A stretch of 64,000 nt of DNA from Desulfogranum mediterraneum DSM 13871 (GCF_000429965.1 NZ_AUCW01000023.1:1-64000), one strand, 5' to 3'. Counted from the stretch's first letter, positions 15,180 to 23,820 are shown. Numbers and translations: made by a program. The notes: generated by a model not told the origin, from the sequence alone.

Positions 15180-16286
15180 ATGCTTGGTCAAAGGCGTAGG
15201 GCAAGGGTCTCGGTGTTGGCGTTCTGTATTTTCTCCCATCTGTTGCTGCTGCTTGTGCCGCTTCATGTTCAGGCCGAGGATCGGCGGGTGGTGCGGGTGG
15301 CTGCCAGGTCCTGTCCTCCCTTTGTGATCAAGCAGGGCGGCAGCTATGGCGGCTTAAGCATGTTCCTGCTCGATCATATCACCGACCAGCTGGGCCTTGA
15401 CTACTCCGTCTCCGAATATGGCCTTTCCGGGATGATCCGTGCCGTTGCAGAGGGTGAGGCCGACGTCGCAGTGTCCTGTCTTTCCATCACCAAGGAGCGG
15501 GAGAAGCTCGTCGATTTTTCCCATTCCTTTTATGAGACCCATCTGGCCATTGCCGTCAAACAGCGGGGCCTGCTGCAAACCATCAAGGGGACCCTCTATA
15601 ATAAGAAGTTACTTGTCGCTCTTGGCATTATTGTCGGGGTGGCCATCCTGATCGGAGGGATCCTGTTTCTTCTGGAGCATAAGGTCAACGACAAGCTCTA
15701 TTCGATGAAAACCAAGAGTGGCAAGGCCAAGGAGGCCTTTCTGGTTGGCCTGCTCTTCGCGACAACGGGTCCTATCCGTTATTATGAGTTTAAGACCCTG
15801 GCTGGGCGTATACTGGCAGGTTTTCTGGCCGTTGGCAGCACGGTCTTGATTGCAAGTATTACCGCCCTGCTGGCCAGTGCCTTTACCCTGAACCAACTGC
15901 ACTCCGAGATCAGCGGGCCCCAGGATCTTGGCGCGGCCGAGGTCGGGGTGCTGCAGGCCTCAACATCCCTTGCGTATCTGCAGGGGCACGGCATCACGGC
16001 CCACACCTTTAAAGACAGGAAGGCGCTTCTCCAGGCCTTGGACGAGGGCAGGGTGAGCGCAATCGTCGGTGATAACGCCGTGTTGCGATATAAGATCAGA
16101 AAGGCCCAGGCCGAGGGCAAATATGCCTTGCTGTCGGTCCTTCCCTTTGTCTTTGAAAAGCAGAATTACGGCTTTGCCCTCCAGGACGATTCCCCGGGGA
16201 TCGAGAAGTTAAACCAGGCCCTCTTGGCCGCACGTGATGATCCTGGCTGGGAAAGGGAGGTTGCCAAATACATCGGCAGCGAATGA
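15180..16286 (+). CDS. Bacterial ionotropic glutamate-receptor-like channel (GluR0 type)
   Basis: The 368-residue product has the split layout of GluR0. A signal peptide (about 1-32) is followed by lobe 1 of a periplasmic solute-binding domain (about 38-130: RSCPPFVIKQGG, GEADVAVSCLSITKERE). Then come membrane helix M1 (about 140-165), a re-entrant pore segment (about 190-200, FATTGPIRYYE) and helix M3 (about 205-235). Lobe 2 of the binding domain (about 245-368, VGVLQASTSLAYLQ and VSAIVGDNAVLRY) completes it. Amino-acid binding is expected to gate an ion pore in the inner membrane. The pore reads TTGP rather than the potassium-type TVGYG, so selectivity is uncertain. AGAGGTA precedes the ATG. 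It is convergent with the MFS gene and has no operon partner. Confidence 0.85.
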   Translation: MLGQRRRARVSVLAFCIFSHLLLLLVPLHVQAEDRRVVRVAARSCPPFVIKQGGSYGGLSMFLLDHITDQLGLDYSVSEYGLSGMIRAVAEGEADVAVSCLSITKEREKLVDFSHSFYETHLAIAVKQRGLLQTIKGTLYNKKLLVALGIIVGVAILIGGILFLLEHKVNDKLYSMKTKSGKAKEAFLVGLLFATTGPIRYYEFKTLAGRILAGFLAVGSTVLIASITALLASAFTLNQLHSEISGPQDLGAAEVGVLQASTSLAYLQGHGITAHTFKDRKALLQALDEGRVSAIVGDNAVLRYKIRKAQAEGKYALLSVLPFVFEKQNYGFALQDDSPGIEKLNQALLAARDDPGWEREVAKYIGSE

Positions 16287-16328
16287 GGGACCATCTTCAA
16301 GGTGGCTGCAGCGGGCAAGGGGGATGGC

Positions 16329-17639
16329 TCAGGCAGGGGGCGTTTCGCCGGCTGACCCGGCTGAGCCGGCGGGCCTTGCCGCGGTGAGCTGCCTGAGGAA
16401 CAGCCAGGCAACAGGCGGCAGCACCAGCCCAAATGCGTAGCAGAGGTAGAGAAAGGTCTGCTGCACCCCGAACCGGTCGGCAAGCATGCCCACCAGCGGG
16501 CCGGTACAGACAAAGCCGAGTCTGAAGAGCAGCGACTGGAGCGAGAGGATGCCGGCGCGATGGGCGGAGGGGATCTCCTGCTGGGCATGGTTGAGCATCA
16601 TGGGAGCGCGCAGGCCGCGCATGCTGGTCAGCAGGTAGTAGAACAGAAAGCCCCAGAGCCCGCCGGCAAGGCCGAGTCCCAGGTAACCGGCAAGCGTCAG
16701 GAGCAGAAAGAGCACGATCATGCGCCTGTCCCCCAGTTTCATGTGGCTGCGATAACTCGCCAGGGCAAACAGGGCCACGCTCAGGTTGGCCACCGCCCAG
16801 ACCGGGCCGAACCACTCGACCGGCACCCCGCTGTCCTGCATATAGGGCTGGATAAGCCAGACCGGGTAAAAGGAAACCAGTCCTAAGATGATGTTGAGGA
16901 TAATCGTGTAGCGAAGGCGGCGGTTTTCCAGCAGGGCATAGCGGGTCGTCTGCCTGGCTTCGCGAAGATGATGCACCGCGGGCTTGATATCCCTCTCCGG
17001 CTCGATCAGGCTCCTGCTCAGTATCAAGGCCAGGCCCCAGACGAATACCTGGATGAAAAAGGGAAGCAGGGGGGCTGCTGCGTAGAACAGGCCGGCAAAG
17101 AGCGCGCCGCAGGCCTCACCAGTCTGGCTGAAGCCGTTTATTCGTCCCTCATGACGGGCATAGTACTGCTCTTCACTTCCGCCTTTCAAGCTCTCGTAGA
17201 GCAGGGCGCTATCGGAGCCGCTGATAAAGGAAAAGGAGATTCCAAGGATAATCTCCGCAACCAGGACATGGTTAAAGGAATCGGCAAAGGTATAGAGCCC
17301 CCAGCCGATGATGCCCAGAAGGGAGGCGAGATTGAGCGCGGCACGATAGCCTATCCTGTCGCTGAGGTAACCTGAGGGGTACTCCATGATCGCCATGGCA
17401 ACGGAATAGATCCCCTGGAGCACCAGGATTTGGGTCAGGCTCAGGCCGATGTGATCCTTCCAGAAGAGGGTAATGATGGCCATGGGGAAGAGGCTCATCT
17501 TGAGAAAGGAGAAGAGGTAGAGCTTTTTTATGTTGGAGTGGTATCGGGTCATGGTCAAGGTCTTGGGCGAGCAGGTTGAATCTCGCAGCACAGCGTGTGG
17601 TGGACCGGGAAGGAGATCGGAAAAAGGCCACTCTTGCAT
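16329..17639 (-). CDS. Major facilitator superfamily transporter
   Basis: The 436-residue protein has about 12 hydrophobic spans and the MFS signature between helices 2 and 3 (YPSGYLSDRIGYRAAL). A second, similar loop occurs near the C-terminus (VGMLADRFGVQQTF). The first 29 residues (to TLTM) are unlike a membrane protein, and an internal ATG at 17552 (MTRYHSNIKKLYLF) may be the real start; no clear ribosome-binding site decides. Substrate is unknown: it belongs to the general drug/sugar-type MFS, not a family I can name. The end overlaps no gene and lies 43 bases from the convergent channel gene. Confidence 0.82.
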   Translation of the reverse strand: MQEWPFSDLLPGPPHAVLRDSTCSPKTLTMTRYHSNIKKLYLFSFLKMSLFPMAIITLFWKDHIGLSLTQILVLQGIYSVAMAIMEYPSGYLSDRIGYRAALNLASLLGIIGWGLYTFADSFNHVLVAEIILGISFSFISGSDSALLYESLKGGSEEQYYARHEGRINGFSQTGEACGALFAGLFYAAAPLLPFFIQVFVWGLALILSRSLIEPERDIKPAVHHLREARQTTRYALLENRRLRYTIILNIILGLVSFYPVWLIQPYMQDSGVPVEWFGPVWAVANLSVALFALASYRSHMKLGDRRMIVLFLLLTLAGYLGLGLAGGLWGFLFYYLLTSMRGLRAPMMLNHAQQEIPSAHRAGILSLQSLLFRLGFVCTGPLVGMLADRFGVQQTFLYLCYAFGLVLPPVAWLFLRQLTAARPAGSAGSAGETPPA

Positions 17640-17700
17640 GTTCGGCAGAGAGAATCAATTCTTTTTCTGATTACCTGCTCAAGGTTGTCTCTCTGCTTCA

Positions 17701-18210
17701 GGACTGGTTCAGGGCTGGATTCCCGCCTGCGCGGGAATGACGGCTGCGAAAGCTGCTCTGCCCTTGCGGTAACAGCCGGTCTTTCAGGGGGGGATCCGGG
17801 TCGCCGGTGTCAGGGTAGGTGGCGTCTATCTGGTTCAGGGCTGTTTCAGGACTGGATTCCCGCCTGCGCGGGAATGACGGCTGCAAAAGCTGCTCTGCCC
17901 TTGCGGTAACAGTCGGTCTTTCAGGGGGGTATCCGGGCCGCCGGTGTCAGGATAGGTGGCGTCTCTCTGGTTCAGGGCTGTTTCAGGATTGTTTAAGGGC
18001 TGTTTCAGGACTGGATTCCCGCCTGCGCGGGAATGACGGCTGCGAAAGCTGCTCTGCCCTTGCGGTAACAGTCGGTCTTTCAGGGGGGGTCCGGGCCGCC
18101 GGTGTCAGGGTAGGTGGCGTCTCGCTGCTTCAGGGCTGTTTCAGGATTGGTTCAGGATTGGTTAAGGACTGTTTCAGGGCTGGATTCCCGCCTGCGCGGG
18201 AATGATGGCC
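17701..18210 (+). repeat. Tandem array of about 3.3 units, each with a REP-like palindrome
   Basis: Units start with GGATTCCCGCCTGCGCGGGA at 17717, 17854, 18013 and 18182, giving periods of 137, 159 and 169 bases. Each full unit also carries GCTGCTCTGCCCTTGCGGTA and CGCCGGTGTCAGG. Length differences come from duplications of a CTGTTTCAGGATTG-like sub-block at the unit ends. The array lies between the MFS and HD genes, and reading frames through it are artefacts. Confidence 0.88.
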
Positions 18211-18347
18211 TGAAAATGAATGGAGGGGGGCTGCTCATACCTTGGGAGAGCCGGATAGATTCCTTGGGATACTATTCCGAGGGATCCTTTTTGTCTCTTT
18301 TTCGATAAGGCTCGGCTCAGAAGAAAACGTAAATTCTAAGGATGCCT

Positions 18348-18917
18348 TCAGGGTGGCATCGCCTTGAAGGTATCCAGGGCCGCCCGAAAGCGATCGTATA
18401 CCGGTTGGACGACCCTGCCCTGGTATACCGCCTCCAGGCGGAGGTACTTTGCCAACTGTGTCGAGTAGCCACGGCTGAGCAACTGCTCCACCCCATAGCC
18501 CCTGTCCAGCCAGTAGAGCATGGCTTCAAGGTTGTGGGCCTTGTCTGCTGTACTCAGGGTCAAGACCTCTGCCTCGGCGGTCAACATCCGCTGGTAATAG
18601 GCCTGATTGCGTGCCTCCCAGCCCTGGCCGCTCTCTCTCTCCGTCACCCCCAGTACCAACTCCACCACCCGCTGGTGAGTGATCTCTTCCAGCAGGGAGA
18701 CGGCGTCCATCTCGGTGTCCTCGAGCACATCGTGGAGGAGCGCCGCCGCAATCAAGGTCTCGTCGCAGTCGGCATCGGCCAGGATCCCTGCAACCGTGAG
18801 CGGGTGGTTGATGAAGGGTTCCCCCTGCTCTCCCAAGGGGGCCTTGCGCAGTTGCCCGGCATGCTCCCGCTCGGCGATTTCACGAGCCTTGATGATAAGA
18901 TGTGATGAGAACAGCAT
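18348..18917 (-). CDS. HD-domain hydrolase of the MESH1/SpoT-hydrolase type
   Basis: The 189-residue protein keeps the metal-dependent HD motifs: H in AREIAEREHAGQ, INHPLTVA, the HD pair in AALLHDVLEDTE, and D in STADKAHNLEAM. Together these resemble stand-alone (p)ppGpp hydrolase-like HD proteins. No synthetase or TGS domain is present. GAGAGG lies upstream of the ATG. The exact substrate is not certain; related HD proteins act on other nucleotides. The gene stands alone next to the tandem repeat array. Confidence 0.8.
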   Translation of the reverse strand: MLFSSHLIIKAREIAEREHAGQLRKAPLGEQGEPFINHPLTVAGILADADCDETLIAAALLHDVLEDTEMDAVSLLEEITHQRVVELVLGVTERESGQGWEARNQAYYQRMLTAEAEVLTLSTADKAHNLEAMLYWLDRGYGVEQLLSRGYSTQLAKYLRLEAVYQGRVVQPVYDRFRAALDTFKAMPP

Positions 18918-19628
18918 GGGGCTTTTCCTCTCAGCTTCGGCCTGTTTTTTGGGGGGAGGGGGGCTTTCGGGGGAGCGCAGTCCTCCCGGAGTTGCTCCTT
19001 GTTCGGTTATTTGCCGCTTTCCCCTGGAGTGCTGCCGCCATCACCACCGGGATTAATATGGTACCCCTTGAGTTCTGCGCCGTTGGAGAAGGGGCCGAGA
19101 ACCTTCCCTTCCAAAAAGCTAAGCCCTTTACCCGATAAATCACCCAAGATCATTGTCTTTCCTTCCTGGTTGAAGCCAAAGAGGCATTTCGCCGCCAGCT
19201 CGTACCTTTTCCCGCTTGAGCTGCTATTTTTATTTCCTGTTTATCCTGTTTATTAAATGTCGAGCACCATGCCGGGGCTCTGTCATTTCCTTTGATTTCA
19301 TTGGTTTGGTTTTGGATTACAAATTGGTATTTCTAAAGAGGAACAGGGGCTGGGTACAGTCGGATGCTGTCCTGTGGCTGGGGGTGGCTGGCAACGGCCG
19401 AGACCTGGCTGGGCACGGCTGGACAGTTGGTTCGATCTTTAAAGTGCTCTTGTTTGTAATGATTTAATTTTAAAAGATATTTTGCCTAGTCTGCCAGGGG
19501 AGACAGTCCGGTGGTGTCAACCGGTGACCAGCTGTTTCTTGCTCTGATCCTAAGGGCTTGGGCTATTTTTTTGGAGGAAAAATGACATCGGCATACAACT
19601 TGCTGTTTGAGTGGAGGGTGTAACACTA
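18918..19628. other. Region without an intact gene
   Basis: Only a minus-strand remnant (19007-19240) is visible. The rest, including 19270-19600, holds nothing I can identify. A degenerate MITE copy begins at 19629. Confidence 0.4.
19007..19240 (-). pseudogene. Possible remnant or unannotated small ORF
   Basis: A 78-codon open frame on the minus strand reads YELAAKCLFGFNQEGKTM and then LGDLSGKGLSFLEGKVLG before a stop at 19007. It has protein-like composition (glycine turns, hydrophobic strands), but only an internal ATG is available (47 aa). It may be the tail of a lost gene. Confidence 0.25.
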
Positions 19629-19765
19629 GGAGATCTTGAATACTTCCCTTTGGGCCAGTCTCGACCTGTGCTGTAGAACTGGATCCCCGGAGATTGACTC
19701 TGTGCCGGTGGTGAAGGTGTCGCAGGCCTTGCAGTTGAACGTAGATTTTAGTCTTCAAGATACCC
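19629..19765 (+). repeat. Degenerate MITE copy in the PEP-CTERM promoter region
   Basis: It aligns with the 141-bp element family (48591-48731 is the reference copy). The start GAGATCTTGAATA, middle TGGATCCCCGGA and end TCTTCAAGATACCC correspond to GGCTACCTTGAAAAA, TGTATCCTCGGA and TTTTCAAGGTACCC. It ends 24 bases before the PEP-CTERM gene at 19790 and contains the candidate -24/-12 promoter. Confidence 0.6.
19709..19724 (+). promoter_or_regulatory. Weak sigma-54 (-24/-12) promoter candidate
   Basis: TGGTGAAGGTGTCGCA has GG and GC with the required 10-base gap, 66 bases before the ATG at 19790. The -24 and -12 boxes are poor alone; support comes from the same distance at the two other PEP-CTERM genes. 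Confidence 0.35.
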
Positions 19766-19789
19766 TCTATTCAAGAAAAGGAGAGAGTA

Positions 19790-20389
19790 ATGAAAAGAAT
19801 TGGGAGGATTGCTGTATTTGTTCAGCTTGTGACCCTGCTGTTGGTGGTGCCCCAGGTATCTGCCCTCAGCATAGACACGAGTGCTGACTGGGCTGGGGTG
19901 ATCAATAATGGCTGGACGAGCAGTGGTCAATCGCTCACCGTTGATGCTGGCGAAAGCTTCTTGGAAGATATCGGCTTTTATTACGATACAGCATCTGTTG
20001 GTCAGGTCTTTGATTTTTACCTGACCGACGCCCTGGTTGGGGGGAATGTCCTCTTCTCCTCTTCCTTTGAGGTGGAGAGCGGGCTGAATCTGATTGATGT
20101 GGATAGGGCCCTGGCCCCTCAGAGCACGGTTTATGCGCTGGTTGATTACAGGGGCTTTAGTGGATCCACCGCCCATTTCATCGGGGCTGATGTCTACAGC
20201 GGAGGGAACTCCTTTTTCGGTCACGGAGCGGCCCTTGGTGATCTGGTTTCCTATGGGGGGCTGGATCATCGTTTTGTCGCCACCTTCAGCAATGGGGGGG
20301 GGACCCCGGTGCCTGAGCCAGGGACCACCCTGCTCTTCGGCGTAGGAGTGGTCGGTTTTGCCGGAGTGGTGCGTTGGCGTAAGCGCTAA
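19790..20389 (+). CDS. PEP-CTERM sorted protein (199 aa)
   Basis: A signal peptide (about 1-25, ending QVSALS) and a C-terminal sorting signal (VPEPGTTLLFGVGVV, then RWRKR) identify a substrate of an exosortase/archaeosortase system. The protein is exported, anchored briefly and cut at the PEP motif. The intervening domain (SIDTSADWAG, SGSTAHFIGAD) is a beta-rich extracellular-type domain without a name I can give. AAAGGAGAG precedes the ATG. No exosortase gene is in the window, so the sorting enzyme must be elsewhere. A candidate sigma-54 promoter and a good terminator (20428-20461) bracket the gene. Confidence 0.88.
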   Translation: MKRIGRIAVFVQLVTLLLVVPQVSALSIDTSADWAGVINNGWTSSGQSLTVDAGESFLEDIGFYYDTASVGQVFDFYLTDALVGGNVLFSSSFEVESGLNLIDVDRALAPQSTVYALVDYRGFSGSTAHFIGADVYSGGNSFFGHGAALGDLVSYGGLDHRFVATFSNGGGTPVPEPGTTLLFGVGVVGFAGVVRWRKR

Positions 20390-20427
20390 TTGTCAGAACC
20401 CTCTATCGTCAGATCTGTAGCCATTGA

Positions 20428-20461
20428 GATCGCCTTCCCTTGGGAGGCGGTCTTTTTTTTT
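20428..20461 (+). terminator. Intrinsic terminator of the first PEP-CTERM gene
   Basis: GATCGCCTTCCC and GGGAGGCGGTC form a stem followed by nine T. Confidence 0.75.
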
Positions 20462-20755
20462 GCACCGCCCGGATCCGGGCACCGGGGCCTGCTCGATGCA
20501 CGAGGAGGTCAAGATCAGTTGCAGAGAGCAGCCTGCGGGGTGGCTGTGAGTTTTGGTTATTGTGGCGGCGTATGGTTCTGCGGGGAGAGGGTGTTTGTGA
20601 TGGTGGCTGGCAGCTGGTCGTCTTTTCCGTAATTTCAATGTATTAACAGGTCTTTCTTTTTGACTTTGCAGCAGGCCTTGTCCATAATGAAAGGGTCTGT
20701 TGTCGGTGTGAGCTGGCCTGGGAATGAGAGGATTTTCCGGGTGCCAGGCGCTTTC

Positions 20756-20771
20756 TGGCACAACCGTTGGA
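20756..20771 (+). promoter_or_regulatory. Sigma-54-type promoter of the second PEP-CTERM gene
   Basis: TGGCACAACCGTTGGA has a perfect -24 box (TGGCAC) and a TTG at the right spacing; the -12 GC is GG here. It lies 67 bases before the ATG at 20838. Confidence 0.5.
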
Positions 20772-20837
20772 CCTCTAGGCGGAAGAGGTTGTTACAGGTT
20801 GGCTTGCCATCTTTACAAAAATAGAAAGGAGAATGAG

Positions 20838-21539
20838 ATGATGAAGTGTGTCAAGGCCGCAGTACTCTCGGGTGTTCTGCTCTCAGTTGCCTCATTTAGC
20901 TACGCTGATGCCATCGTGATTGAAGATTTTGAATCCGGAAGTTATGGGGCCAGCTGGACGAGGACCGGGCCGAGAGATTTCGGTTCGGTAAACCCCGCTG
21001 CTGCCCATGACGGCGGCTATGGGGTAAGCAATTCCGGTTGGGCATGGTATACCGGGGAGGCAGGGCAACTGGCTGAGGGGGACAGCGTTTCTGCCTGGTT
21101 TAGAATGAATAGTAGTAGTGGCAGATTCTATCTAGGCTTCGATTCCGATGCCTTTGGTACCGATTCCTTTGTGGCGGCAAAAAATTCAGGAGATATTCGT
21201 TTTCAAGAAAATCTTGGCTATGGCTACAGAGAGTTGAATATCTCAGGCCAATCTTTTGAGATCGGTTCTTGGTATCTTGCCGAGGTCGTGCTTGGGGCAG
21301 GAAATACCGCCACCGGGAATCTCTATGGCAGTGATGGCACCACCCTGCTCAACTCTCTTTCCCATACCTTTACAGATGGCTTTGATGGAGGCGTGGCCAT
21401 ACGAAGTTTCGGTAACATCGATATCGACACCATTGCCGTGGATAAGGCGACTGCACCCGTTCCCGAGCCCAGCACCACCCTGCTCTTTGCCACCGGCATC
21501 GCCGGCCTTGCAGGGCTGATGCGGAGACGGAGAAAATAG
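20838..21539 (+). CDS. PEP-CTERM sorted protein (233 aa)
   Basis: ATG at 20838 (or the adjacent one at 20841) follows AAAGGAG. The frame is open from 20724, but the signal peptide begins here. Residues 1-24 (MMKCVKAAVLSGVLLS to SYADA) are a signal peptide. The body (IVIEDFESGSYGASWTRTG, FRMNSSSGRFYLGFD, and a GNLYGSDGTTL turn) looks like a concanavalin/LamG-type beta-sandwich. The C-terminus has the tripartite sorting signal VPEPSTTLLF, a hydrophobic helix and RRRRK. It is a second exosortase substrate next to the one at 19790 with very similar tails. A terminator follows at 21602-21653. Confidence 0.88.
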   Translation: MMKCVKAAVLSGVLLSVASFSYADAIVIEDFESGSYGASWTRTGPRDFGSVNPAAAHDGGYGVSNSGWAWYTGEAGQLAEGDSVSAWFRMNSSSGRFYLGFDSDAFGTDSFVAAKNSGDIRFQENLGYGYRELNISGQSFEIGSWYLAEVVLGAGNTATGNLYGSDGTTLLNSLSHTFTDGFDGGVAIRSFGNIDIDTIAVDKATAPVPEPSTTLLFATGIAGLAGLMRRRRK

Positions 21540-21601
21540 GGCGAAGTTATTGCTAAGCTGAAAAGCGTACGCCTCCTGCTTCGGGATCTGCGCTAATTAC
21601 T

Positions 21602-21653
21602 AAGGCCTGTAGCCCTCAGTCATGGGGATTGCAGGCCTTTTTTGGGCGTACAC
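21602..21653 (+). terminator. Intrinsic terminator after the second PEP-CTERM gene
   Basis: AAGGCCTG (21602-21609) pairs with CAGGCCTT (21642-21649), with an inner CCCT/GGGG stem, and a T-tract follows. Confidence 0.75.
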
Positions 21654-21979
21654 GCTTGGTCGCCTCCTCTCGGGTGTCGTTTGCCGGCGGCCAAAGATCG
21701 CACCTGTCGAGGTGGAATTTCCCGAGTGATTGTATTCCTCACAAGAGCTAGGCTTTGTTTTGGGCCAGGCGTTTGCTCCACCCAGTGCTGATGCCAAGAT
21801 TATACCAACGGTCTTTTCTGCCCCTCGGTCAACCGCTGCTTATCAACAGGCCTTTTCTTCGAGCTGGAGAAATATAGATGCGGCGAGTGGTTTTTTTTTG
21901 AACGAGACAGCTTAAGCTGATACAATTACATCCATATGTTGAATCAATACGATTTCTTCCGCTCAATCGGGAGGTACAA
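21654..21979. promoter_or_regulatory. Upstream region of the cheY-like gene
   Basis: About 325 bases without a gene; GGGAGG lies just before the response-regulator ATG. Confidence 0.3.
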
Positions 21980-22360
21980 ATGTCTTCAGAATTGAATATA
22001 CTCATCGTTGACGACTCTAAGGTGATCCGCTCTATGCTTGCTGATGCGCTGAAATCAGTCGGCTACCACAATGTGATCAGTGTCGCCAATGGAAAAGAGG
22101 CAATCGATATGCTGCTTCAGGTCAAGGTCGATTTGGTGATTTCGGATTGGAATATGCCGATATGCAGTGGCTTTGATCTGCTTAAGTCAATCAGGCAATC
22201 TGAAGGCTACAAAGATCTGCCGTTCATTATGCTGACTTCCGAAAAAGGTAATGAGAGCTTTAAAGCCGCCATGGAAGCGGGAGCAACCGATTACATAAAG
22301 AAACCTTTTTTGAAAGAAGATGTTGCGCTTAAAATAAAGTCCATCCTGGAATGGAGTTGA
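21980..22360 (+). CDS. Single-domain CheY-like response regulator
   Basis: The 126-residue protein is only a receiver domain: acidic pair D11/D12 (IVDDSKVIR), phosphoacceptor D56 (LVISDWNMP), switch residue T86 (IMLTSEKG) and K108 (YIKKPF). This is the CheY fold, normally docking on the flagellar motor or on a kinase complex. No chemotaxis genes are adjacent, so its partner could be one of the window's kinases (11800-14397 or 33375-35444), though that is only a guess. GGGAGG is upstream. Confidence 0.9.
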   Translation: MSSELNILIVDDSKVIRSMLADALKSVGYHNVISVANGKEAIDMLLQVKVDLVISDWNMPICSGFDLLKSIRQSEGYKDLPFIMLTSEKGNESFKAAMEAGATDYIKKPFLKEDVALKIKSILEWS

Positions 22361-22739
22361 AAGCTGTAAAGTTGCAAACGATGATCTCCCTGTCACAAAG
22401 CTGCACCAGGCGTTTGAAGTCCGTCTTGGATGTCGATGAAGTCGGTTCCAATCAGGCCCACCGGCTGAGATAAAAGAACCTGGCCTGTAAATATGGCTGT
22501 TATCCCTGTTGGAACACCTTTCTCCAGTTTTCACCTTTTCAGGGCCATTCCGATTCTCTCGAGGGAGTTGGCTGTTGCTGACTTTGGGGAGCCCGGTCAG
22601 CGGATTGGTTGGTTCTATCCGAATCCCCCAAAAGGGCTTAACAGGTAACCTCCTGTACAGCACGGTCGGGGTGTAAAGGCGCCTGTTCAACGATCCCAAA
22701 AAACTCTCTGAATATTTTAGAGAGGAAGAAGTTGAACCT
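22361..22739. other. Non-coding region
   Basis: No gene is supported on either strand. The minus-strand frame at 22187-22699 runs over the cheY gene and has no family features. Confidence 0.4.
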
Positions 22740-22775
22740 CACCTTCACCTTCACCTTCAGGTTCAGGTTCAGGTT
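22740..22775 (+). repeat. Hexamer microsatellite (CACCTT)3(CAGGTT)3
   Basis: Three CACCTT units (22740-22757) are followed without a gap by three CAGGTT units (22758-22775). The two units differ by two bases. Such runs change length by replication slippage. Confidence 0.85.
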
Positions 22776-22927
22776 CTGGCTCTGGGGGGGGGCGCTGCTC
22801 AGGGCTTGGGAGGTGCCGATGGGCCCCTCAAGCCGTTACTGCCGGCTTCAGCTCGACAAGGTTTGCTGCAATTCAGATGAAACAGGGAAGAGCCAACTGC
22901 TGGCCACCCATACCCATAAGGATAGCC

Positions 22928-23362
22928 ATGGATTACGAGACCTACGAAAAAGAATGTGCAAAGATCAAGGCTCAAAATCAGGAGCTGTTGACAGCGTTCA
23001 GGGCCTACCTGGAGGCAAGCCGCTTGTCTCAAAAAACGGTAAAGAAACATCTTTACAATATTGATTTCTATATCAATGAGTTTCTGCTTTATGAGGAGCT
23101 GCAACAACCTGAAGAAGGGGTCAGGAAGCTGAATTACTTTTTTGGCTACTGGTTTATCCGTAAGGCCATGTGGGCCTCTGTCAATTCTATTAAAGAGAAT
23201 ATAGCAAGCCTGAAAAAGTTTTATGCCTTTCTGGAGAGAGAGGGGCGCTTGGACCCTGATCATTATCTTGACATGCTGGAGGAGGTAAAAGAGAGCAGGC
23301 AGGAGTGGATTGAGGGCCTGATTGCATATGACACCGGCTTCTCTTCTGCAGATATGTGGTAA
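22928..23362 (+). CDS. Stand-alone integrase-N-like (SAM-like core-binding) domain protein (144 aa)
   Basis: ATG at 22928 follows AAGGATAG. Residues about 15-110 (LLTAFRAYLEASRLSQKTVKKHLYNIDFYI, then SVNSIKENIASLKKFYAFLE; shown in parts) match the helical N-terminal core-binding domain of tyrosine recombinases. The catalytic domain with its R-H-R-Y residues is absent, and the protein ends naturally. It may bind DNA without recombining it, or be a domesticated fragment. An upstream hexamer repeat and a weak terminator (23373-23394) surround it. Confidence 0.65.
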   Translation: MDYETYEKECAKIKAQNQELLTAFRAYLEASRLSQKTVKKHLYNIDFYINEFLLYEELQQPEEGVRKLNYFFGYWFIRKAMWASVNSIKENIASLKKFYAFLEREGRLDPDHYLDMLEEVKESRQEWIEGLIAYDTGFSSADMW

Positions 23363-23372
23363 AGGCGTTGGA

Positions 23373-23394
23373 CCTGGTCAACGGTCCTTTTAGC
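23373..23394 (+). terminator. Weak intrinsic terminator
   Basis: GGACC (23373-23377) pairs with GGTCC (23386-23390), followed by four T. Confidence 0.45.
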
Positions 23395-23820
23395 CTTTGG
23401 GCGGCCACTCGGGGCTGTCCACAACACCCGTAAAGGCCTTTTATTGAGCCGATGCAGCCCTTGCCTTGGCCGTTTCAGCCACTGTCTCAAGCTGCTCTCC
23501 ACTCCTGCTGGAGAGGGTAGTTACCATGGTCGCTGCCTTTTAGTTTCCAATGGAAACAAAAGGTTCCATGATGGGTCTTGCTTTATTCCCAGAAGGTTCA
23601 GCGCTTTTGCAGGGCTCTCCGTTAACTTTTGTTACCACTCGATCGTTTTTCTCGCTCTGTTGTCCCCCTTTCACTCCTGGCATACCATTTCCTTGTCATA
23701 CCTTTGGTCAAAGGGTTGTCCTGCTAACTGCCTGTTACAGTTGTGGATATTGTTCAGGTGGGGGCCGGGGCGTATCATTTGGTCTCCCCAGGGCCTTGAA
23801 AAAAGTAACCAGATGCTTAT
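23395..23820. other. Upstream region of ald
   Basis: About 425 bases without a supported gene; frames on both strands lack family features. It probably holds enhancer sites for the sigma-54 promoter at 23821. Confidence 0.35.

Noticed and set aside
14484-15266. 260-codon minus-strand frame
   Set aside because: Crosses repeat copy B and the start of the channel gene; proline/histidine-rich shadow.
17595-18308. Open frames and possible CRISPR in the tandem array
   Set aside because: Frames merely repeat the DNA unit; units are 137-169 bp and near-identical throughout, unlike CRISPR repeats with unique spacers, and no cas genes are present.
20724-20837. Longer N-terminus of the second PEP-CTERM protein
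   Set aside because: The ribosome-binding site and signal peptide place the start at 20838, and the sigma-54 site lies in the extension.
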